The notes under the pieces are model-generated. The model made no database searches. It saw only the letters and a program-made list of their open reading frames with translations, and had not been told where the DNA came from. The position numbers and the translations under genes were made by a program. Shown piece after piece: positions 9,266 to 15,670 of a stretch of 15,670 bases of DNA (position 1 is its first letter; each line of letters starts with the position of its first letter). Source of the DNA: Saksenaea vasiformis B4078 (Eukaryota > Mucoromycota > Mucoromycetes > Mucorales > Saksenaeaceae); assembly GCA_000697055.1 (NCBI GenBank), contig JNDT01001422.1:1-15670 (forward strand), read 5' to 3'.

Positions 9266-9358
9266 CGAAAAAAAAAAAGAAAAAGAAAGTCGCAGGAGTG
9301 AATGTATAAACTGTTTGAAATGTAAAAGAAAGGAAAGAACTTTGAAAGAAGGTATAAA

Positions 9359-9398
9359 GCGAGAGAGCGAGAGAGCGAGAGAGCGAGAGAGAGAGAGA

Positions 9399-9433
<35 letters not shown>

Positions 9434-9514
9434 AAGAATAAAGAATAAAGAAAGGAAGACAGAGAGAGAGAGAGATAGAGAAAGAAAGGGTGATAAAAGA
9501 GAGAGAGAGAGAGA
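9359..9514. repeat. GA/CT microsatellite in the DP 5' region
   Basis: Two purine blocks (9359-9430 and about 9459-9514) made mostly of GA repeats with GC interruptions, read as CT repeats on the DP gene strand. They end 94 bp before the DP start codon. CT-rich tracts just upstream of genes are common in fungal promoters and leaders. The + strand frame through it (ERER repeats) is an artefact of the repeat. Confidence 0.9.
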
Positions 9515-9814
9515 ACTATGAAGACGTAGGAGACAGAGAATTGGTCTTTAAAGTGGTTTTGATGTAAATAAATAAAATAGCAAAAGCATTGGATTTATCT
9601 CCCTTTTTTTCTTATGTTCTGTACACGCTTAAGCATATGTAATTTTTGGGGGGAGTTAGGATAACGTAGTTTACGGCTTCACCATGAATGGGAAACAAAG
9701 ATTCCCATGACTTGTGTGAGCGTGGCGTCTCAGGGTAATGGAGCTTCACCGATTTGACAACCTCCTCCTGTGACAGAATTCACACGGAAAGCATCTCTGT
9801 ACTTACATGTGAAC

Positions 9815-9824
9815 TTTTCCCGCC
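9815..9824 (+). promoter_or_regulatory. E2F/DP consensus site (TTTTCCCGCC) with overlapping CCAAT box
   Basis: TTTTCCCGCC contains TTTCCCGC, a perfect match to the E2F/DP consensus TTTSSCGC, 550 bp upstream of the DP start codon. CCAAT at 9823-9827 overlaps its end; NF-Y/CCAAT next to E2F sites is a known arrangement in cell-cycle promoters of other eukaryotes. Autoregulation of DP is inferred. Confidence 0.5.
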
Positions 9825-9961
9825 AATTTCGGTTTTTCTGATCCAGTCTGATAAGGTTGTTGGCTGCTTAGATCGTTAGCATAAGAACCTGGGGAAATCG
9901 GGACATCGATTCCGTTTGTATCCATATCAACAGAATCATATGTAAATTACAACGAGTTGGA

Positions 9962-9980
9962 CCGCGCGCGAGCGCGCGCA
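9962..9980. repeat. Alternating CG tract, imperfect palindrome
   Basis: (CG)4 - A - (GC)4 at 9963-9979, in a much more AT-rich surrounding. Alternating purine-pyrimidine GC runs can adopt Z-DNA; no function is visible. Confidence 0.7.
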
Positions 9981-10653
9981 CTGCCTCCTGCACCGAACAC
10001 ACATGCCTTCCTTCATCCTCTTCTCTTCTGTATCTCATATTTCCCTCTTTTCACCTTGTTTATGTGTGCGACGTCTTATATGGTAAACAAGATAAATAAA
10101 TAAATAACAAAAGTAAGACATGGCGAGAGTAAAAAGAAAGGAAATAAAAAGAAAAGAGAGTTTGCCGTACTGTAGTGTCTTGCAGCAAGCATTAGCTGTT
10201 GTAAAAGGAACGGACTAGACTTTACCATTTCGAGTGTATTCTTTTTTGTTTACCACAAGAGACCTGATACAAGATTCCCATGTCTCTTTACCCCATCCCA
10301 ATTTCAGGTGTAAGCAAACCAGCCATCGATAGCGCTCCAGCATTGATCGTTTCAGACTTGCACAATGTCACAGTGCAACTTTTTTTACTTTATTTCATAA
10401 GTCTTTACTGACAATATTAAACTAATATCGTGTCAAAAATATTCGTAGTTCCTTTTTTTCGTTGGAGGAAATGGAGACGATTATCACTATGGATCGAAGA
10501 AAGATGGAAAGAGGGAAGAAAATGTAGAAAGAAAGAAAGAATCGTAGCGTTCCATTGCGGTCAGGGTAACTATATATATAAAAGGAAGAAAACTACACAC
10601 AAAAGCTTATAATAAGGACCATATTGTCGACATTAACCACAACGCATCACCCT

Positions 10654-13183
10654 CTAGTAACGGCCGCTTGATCCTGTGAGCTTAGTGACTGTAAACACCC
10701 CCAAAATCACCACCCCCAAAAAGGTGATCGCCGCCGGAAGTAATAATTCGGACGGGATAGGTAAGCCATATTCAGCCGCCACATCCTTGTTTGCCCCCCG
10801 CCTACTACGTCGCTTCTCGCTTATGCCGTCTTCTTCGTCTTCTTCCTCTGTGGACATTTCGCTCTCTGTCTCACTGTCTCTGTGGTGATGATGACGACGT
10901 CGCGAACTGCGGCCGTGTTTCTTGTGCACATCGGGTGATACATCACGGACGGGTGATACAGTCTCTTTCACCGACGTGGCCTGTGTGTCGTTAGACAAAG
11001 TCGGTTGACTTGCGGGGGTGTCTCTTCCTGTGGATTCTTCCGTCTTTGCTTCTTCTATACTCTCCGCAAGGGTATCATGGACGAATAATCTTACACGATC
11101 ATGCCCAAGTTTACGTGCCAACTGGACAGAATCTGCTAGGTCGGCATCACATGTCATCAACACCTGGTCATCTTCGTCGTCCAGGTACGCAATCGTTAAC
11201 CATTCGTTTTCCGGGTCAGGGGGAACCTTGACATATGACTGTGATAAGGAAAGATGCTCATTCATAATCTTTTGCCGAACAATATCACGTAGCGCTTCAT
11301 AGTTGGAGTAATCACACCGGAAACGATGAGCCTTGTTGCCATAGTTAAATTTGAATGCAAAGGTGCCCGTGACATGTGACGATACCGCGGACTGTGCGTC
11401 GTCATTGGCAACTGATGCACTGTCCCCAGGTGTGATTTCCCGTAATCCTAATCCGGTGTACGTTGGAGCATGGCCGGGCATGGACATCGCATACTGATCT
11501 GGCTGTGGGGTAAGAGAGGGTGATCGGAACATGTGTGAATTCGCCGCTTGCGACAATGAATCTGAGATGGCCGAGTCTGTTTCGTGGTCGCCCGCCGCAA
11601 TATTGTTCCAAAACTTTCCACCATCGCCCCCATTACCCTCGATGCTGTTAATCTAGCGCCAGCCTCACGGATTACTTCCCCTTTTGATAGATTGCCTTTT
11701 TTCTTACCTGTTCCAATGTTGCATAAGTTAATCGCAGCACATCTACTAATCCCACAACATTCCTGTCTTCATCCAACACCGGTAAATTGAGATAATGGCC
11801 GTCTGGTCACATTGGTCAGAATCACATGTCCACATAACTCTCTCACCTTACCATGCATTTTTTTTAGCGCGTCCAATGTACTTGTTGTAGGTGTAGCGGT
11901 ATCGGGATGGGGAGTCATTACTCTCACGACAGAGCAGTTTTCTGGGGCAAGGCCTGCTGCGATGACACGTAATACAATATCTTTGGACTAAATACAAATC
12001 GATCCTTAAGTCCTCCCTTTTCTCACCTATAGTACATGAAACGAATCACTTACAGTGAAAATTCCTGCCAGTCCACCATGATCCATCACAAGGACAGCGG
12101 TCGTGTGATATTCTTTCATCAGCCTGGCTACTTCACGAACTTGGGCTTTAACCGTGACTTGAACAGGACCAGCGTGGTCAAGCACAGTTGTCAAATCAGG
12201 ACAGGACATTTTATCACGAAGAGCTTCCATGTATTGGACAAATTGAACAGGACTGTTAGCCCATTCGCGTTCGACACCCTCTAGTGCATCGTACAATTTG
12301 CGTGATGAACCGTACGCACGTTCCATTTTGTTCAATGCTTCGTACAAACATTTTGTGATATCTAATAAACCGAAGATGTCACCTTCTTCGTTGCACACAG
12401 GCTACACAAGTAAAATAGAGTGTTAGCTACAGGACTGGGGAAAAATGAAGCGGTATGTGCGGAAAAAAAAGTCGGATGATTACCAAATGCCGAAAGCCAC
12501 GCGAGACCATCAGATTCAAAGCGTCTTGCGCCGACGTATCGGCAGTGACGCACATAGGATCTTTTGTCATGATATGAGATACCATGATCGCTCTATATAA
12601 TAGATTAGTTTTCTTCCTTTCCTTTTTCCTCCTTCTGCTAACTTTGTAAGATTACCTGGAATCCAAATTATCGGCTACAACTCGATATGCTAAATCCTTT
12701 GCCTGTAAGGAAATAATAATTCAGATTAAGATAGATGAGATCGGTAGGATCTTACGGTAAATATTCCGCATAAATGCTCATCATCGTCCACAACAAGGAC
12801 ACAATCACTTCGTTTAGCAGCCATAAGTTGAGCAGCTTCAATAACTAAAATACTCTCTCTCACGGTCAAAGCTTGGGCTGGACGAAGGGCTGAGACAGTG
12901 CCAGCAATCTTTTTCGTTTGTCGAATACGTGTGGAACCTCCTCTTTTCTTACTGAGCTCTTGCTCTATCTTTTTACGAATAGCCTGAAGGAAATAGCAAC
13001 TGTCAGTTGAGCTGGTTGCATATGCTATACATCTTTTACCTCATCCTTCTTGGATTGGCGTTGTCTACTACTAACTGTTGGTTGCATGTCGGAATCGTGT
13101 ATAACGGGAACTGGAATGTTGGAAGCTACAGAAGAAGCCTTTCCGGATCGCCTGCTGCTGGGCGTTGAAGACACGACTGACAT
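10654..13183 (-). CDS. CBS and PB1 domain protein with C-terminal membrane anchor
   Basis: Eight exons on the minus strand: 13183-13040, 12983-12756, 12702-12656, 12592-12484, 12401-12054, 11987-11852, 11802-11708, 11652-10654; introns 49-82 bp, all phases consistent; 701 aa. Related to fungal CBS/PB1 proteins such as fission yeast Mug70 and plant CBSCBSPB proteins. Seen: basic Ser-rich N-terminus with RQRQSKKDE; four CBS-type repeats in two pairs (about 80-205 and 245-370), with hallmark segments DCVLVVDDDEHLCGIFT, RGFRHLPVCNEEGDIFGLLD, TAVLVMDHGGLAGIFT and LPVLDEDRNVVGLVDVL; a PB1 domain about 465-563 with an acidic YLDDEDDQVLMTCDADL motif; a His/Arg-rich then acidic linker; and one hydrophobic helix about 670-693 (LLLPAAITFLGVVILGVF) eight residues from the end, as in tail-anchored proteins. 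CBS pairs commonly bind adenosine nucleotides and PB1 mediates protein pairing; the exact role is unknown. ATG 13183 is the first in-frame Met; the frame is open about 175 bp further without another ATG. Confidence 0.93.
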
Positions 13184-13560
13184 GGAGATGGATGTTAAAG
13201 ATAAGGAGCACAAGGGGGACCATTTCAAGGGCGCCGGTTTTATTTTCGCGGACCGATTTTTACCTGAATTCGCAGGACGCCTGCTTTCTTGTTCGGGTAA
13301 AGAGAGGTGAGAAAAAAAAAAGGATGACGATATTTTTATCCTTCTATCACATGGCTATTTCTTGTGATGCTATCTACTTCTCTCTCTAATGAATGATGCT
13401 TCTTGCTGATGACGCATTAGACGGCTTTTTATGTATATATTGCTACAACTGTAAAAGTAGACAATGGTTTGTTTCCAAAGACACATGCACTCAGCGCTGA
13501 TTGGGTCCCACATAGATTTTGCCACAAATGGAGCTCCACAAAAGTTCCGGCTCTGCACAG

Positions 13561-13704
13561 GAACGCGTGATTTCTCAAACGAATGAGCCAATCAATTATA
13601 CCCCGAACGTTACTTTGTCTCCGAAGAAAAAAAAAGTGGTGCCTATCAAAGAATCCAATGATACTACTGCTCACTGTCTCTATTGTGAATGGCCGAAACT
13701 TTAG
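13561..13704 (+). other. Coding-like fragment with LSPKKKKVVPIKES and a CxxC
   Basis: A 47-codon open stretch after a good acceptor (GGCTCTGCACAG, ending at 13560) to TAG at 13702-13704. It encodes a polar linker with LSPKKKKVVPIKESND followed by HCLYCEWPKL, a possible half zinc finger. Downstream the frame breaks. It could be an exon or a broken transposase end; the minus strand here is also open, so the strand is not certain. Confidence 0.25.
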
Positions 13705-14780
13705 TATATAGACCACAAAAAGAAAGTACCTCTTACAATGTGATGTTCTTTTTCTGGAATCTCATATTCGTTACTTCCCAAAAAAGCCGCTGTGCGCATA
13801 ATAATGCCATTTCCATGATGGCATATCTTGGCACCTGAAAGAAAACATTTGCTAGACTACATTGGCCATCTTACTGGCTCCCTATATAGATCTTATTCTT
13901 TGGCTTAAATAGTCGATAGAAATAGCTGAATCTCGCTAGTAAATTTTGTACAGCGACAGACAGCATCGCACGGGACGTTTCATAAGTGTCAAATCCACGG
14001 CGTTATAGTTCTCGTCGGAAAGGTGCCAGTATTTTGGGATATTCATGGAACGCTTACAGTGAAAGATCGCGTTTGCACAGCGGTGTACACGCTGGAAATA
14101 GAATTATTGAGCACATGCATCCGTGGCAAATTATGCACGCAATTTCAAAGTATCGGAAATTTTGCAAAGCTGAGGGTTATCGAAGCAACACTATAAGAGG
14201 AAACCCCGCCCAAGGACGACTGGCAAGTGTTGCTTCCCGCCATTCACCTCCACGGAGGAGCTAGGCTCGAAGATTATCAGTGACGGACAAATAGATAATG
14301 AGTGAAGAGATACAGCGGATCGTATGCTTGGTTTCAGTACTGACAAAGAACCCATGCTTTACCGTCATGTGTAATCATCTCAATTACACGCATATCATGA
14401 CGTGAGGTACTATGATCTGTACATTTGGCAGGTTGAAATGTTATACGCTGTCGGCATTTCCTCAATTAGATCTAAAAATAGGGAATGGACTAACAGGCAT
14501 GACTTTTTATGACATTTACTTCCATCATTTCGTGGACAACCGCTGTAGTGTACGATCTAGTTATGGATCACATTGTCTTTATGCCATACATTCACTGCAG
14601 TTAACTTGTTAAACGCGATCTCTTCGTAGTTCCATTAACCATTGAAGTATTTTGGGGCTTTGGATTCTTTCGTGGTCGATTAATGGATTGACAAGAATTT
14701 CTTCTATTCATTGGTTTTAAAGGCACTCGCAACGGGACTCGGGTAACATGTTTACGGTCACGCTGATTTAATTATTTGAA

Positions 14781-14828
14781 AATTTGGAAGGTGATGAGTG
14801 CCGTTAGGCACTCGTCATCTTCCAAGTT
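14781..14828. repeat. Long near-perfect hairpin (22-bp stem, GTTA loop)
   Basis: Left arm 14781-14802, loop GTTA 14803-14806, right arm 14807-14828. Nineteen Watson-Crick pairs; the other three positions (14783/14826, 14791/14818, 14795/14814) are G-T, so an RNA copy of the + strand would pair along the whole stem with G-U wobbles. No T-run follows, so it is not a simple terminator. Confidence 0.9.
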
Positions 14829-15004
14829 ATTGTGTGTTCTAAAGTATATCTCTGGTTTCAGATATTCAGCTATAAAAAATGATACTAATTTTTGACGCTC
14901 AATAACAAGTAAACTTTTAGTTCTATCTAAGATATCCATATTTTTATATTCATTTGAAGAGTTGCTAATTTATATTGCCACCAAGTCTCCACGATTGACA
15001 GTAG

Positions 15005-15216
15005 GGTCTTTGGTGGGGAAGTGTATGTCGTGGTCTGCGGGAAGACGAGTACTCAGCACCAGATGGGATAACGCGCGGTCTCCTTTCTCTTTTTTTCGGG
15101 ACGACGGTCCTGCTAGCGGCTCTTTGGAGGGGAAGATATGTTGTAGGAGGACTTGGGACTAAGGCTGGAGAAAGATGTAGCGTTGTCAGTGATGACGTTC
15201 TATGCCCATACAAGCG
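15005..15216 (+). other. Candidate internal exon, strand ambiguous
   Basis: On the + strand a 212-bp open stretch lies exactly between an acceptor (GACAGTAG, ending 15004) and a strong donor (CG|GTAAGTG at 15217). It encodes DEYSAPDGITRG followed by a hydrophobic helix (GLLSLFFGTTVLLAALW). The minus strand is also open from about 15237 to 14965 and reads like a disordered Ser/Arg/Pro-rich protein (PKKRERRPRVIPSGAEYSSS). Only one can be coding; neither connects to a second convincing exon. Confidence 0.25.
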
Positions 15217-15670
15217 GTAAGTGGGTTCGTCGCTGCTGGATATGCTTTACTCATCCATTTCTTTTGTGTATGACACTTCTGCTATTGTGCCCCATACCAA
15301 TCTACTCTATATGTATACTGTATTTTCGAAAAACTTTTGCGCGCAAAAACGTTTTACCGAGCTTTTCTTCTCTTCTGATTCGTCAACAGCGGTTCCTTTC
15401 TTTTCCATAAATTTCTATTGTTCTTCATTTTGCTTTAGTTCTTTCACTTTACATTTAATCTTCGTGCTGAAAGAATTCCAAAAGCAAGATAGTAAATGTA
15501 AACAGCTTTAAGTGATAATTAACTACAATCGAATGTTAAACTATCATTTCTTGCATGTATCAGAATGCTCTTGCTGAAATGAAGTGCAAACGCCGATACT
15601 ATTTTCTTGCAGTGTATCTTCTCGCAGTGCTGCTTATGTCGAGTTACTTTCCTCCTTAATCATTCCTATA

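Larger units (their letters stand above)
9266..10653. other. Intergenic: DP upstream region and CBS-PB1 3' flank
   Basis: 1.39 kb between two minus-strand genes. It contains the GA/CT microsatellite, AATAAATAAAATA-type A/T runs at about 9568 and 10091, an E2F-type site overlapping a CCAAT box (9815-9827), an alternating CG run (9963-9979), and an AT run (about 10570-10580) just beyond the CBS-PB1 stop. No supported ORF on either strand. Confidence 0.6.
13184..15670. other. Right-hand region without a defensible gene
   Basis: About 2.5 kb upstream of the CBS-PB1 gene. The first few hundred bases must include its promoter. Beyond that there are short open frames on both strands with stops between them, an ACGCGT at 13563-13568, a strong hairpin (14781-14828), AT-rich DNA at 14830-14985, and a candidate exon near 15005-15216. 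Some frames (for example + strand around 13980-14190 and 14600-14680) read like protein for short stretches, which would fit decayed transposon sequence, but no family could be named. Confidence 0.4.

Noticed and set aside
9183..9521. 112-codon + strand ORF rich in ERER repeats
   Set aside because: It is the translation of the GA microsatellite and overlaps the DP first exon on the other strand.
10676..11302. Several + strand ORFs opposite the last CBS-PB1 exon
   Set aside because: Antisense shadows of a well-supported coding exon.
14722..14816. 8-mer GGCACTCG at 14722 and again in the hairpin right arm at 14807
   Set aside because: Too short to define a terminal repeat; no target-site duplication seen.
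15221..15511. Hydrophobic + strand ORFs at the right end
   Set aside because: Composition follows T-rich DNA; no start context or domain, and most of it could be an intron.
1..15670. tRNA, rRNA or CRISPR array
   Set aside because: No cloverleaf with a GTTCGA-type T-loop, no rRNA-like sequence and no spaced direct repeats were seen by eye on either strand.

Overview
The window looks like nuclear DNA of an early-diverging fungus, most likely Mucoromycota. The genes are split by many short introns (about 39-82 bp, GT/AG, often with a TACTAAT-like branch site). Intergenic DNA is AT-rich with CT/GA tracts, and the gene content (a DP/E2F-family factor, a CBS-PB1 protein, a Fanzor nuclease) fits that lineage. 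No bacterial operons, CRISPR arrays, rRNA or tRNA genes were seen. All exon maps were worked out by hand from open frames, splice signals and family knowledge; no transcript data were available.

Left end (1-1818, +): the truncated gene of a Fanzor/TnpB-like RNA-guided nuclease. RuvC-I aspartate, a relocated glutamate, a four-cysteine zinc finger and the RuvC-III aspartate are all present across about six exons. This is the most interesting locus in the window.

Next come two head-to-tail + strand genes only 150 bp apart. Gene A (2179-3912, about 499 aa) is a disordered/coiled-coil protein with a polyproline run and a short WH2-like helix. Gene B (4063-5523, about 392 aa) is a Ser/Arg-rich protein with a conserved-looking C-terminus. 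I recognise neither as a named gene.

5524-7775 is a convergent intergenic region with degraded coding-like scraps, possibly transposon remains. The minus strand then carries a DP (E2F dimerisation partner) transcription factor (9265-7776, 441 aa). Its long upstream region holds a GA/CT microsatellite and a perfect E2F-type site. After that comes a 701-aa CBS-CBS-PB1 protein with a C-terminal membrane anchor (13183-10654, eight exons).

The right end (13184-15670) has no gene I can defend. It holds coding-like fragments, a remarkable 22-bp hairpin, and one candidate exon whose strand is ambiguous. Functionally, the DP gene and E2F-like sites upstream of both DP and gene A hint at a cell-cycle transcription theme; the Fanzor is an independent mobile-element gene.
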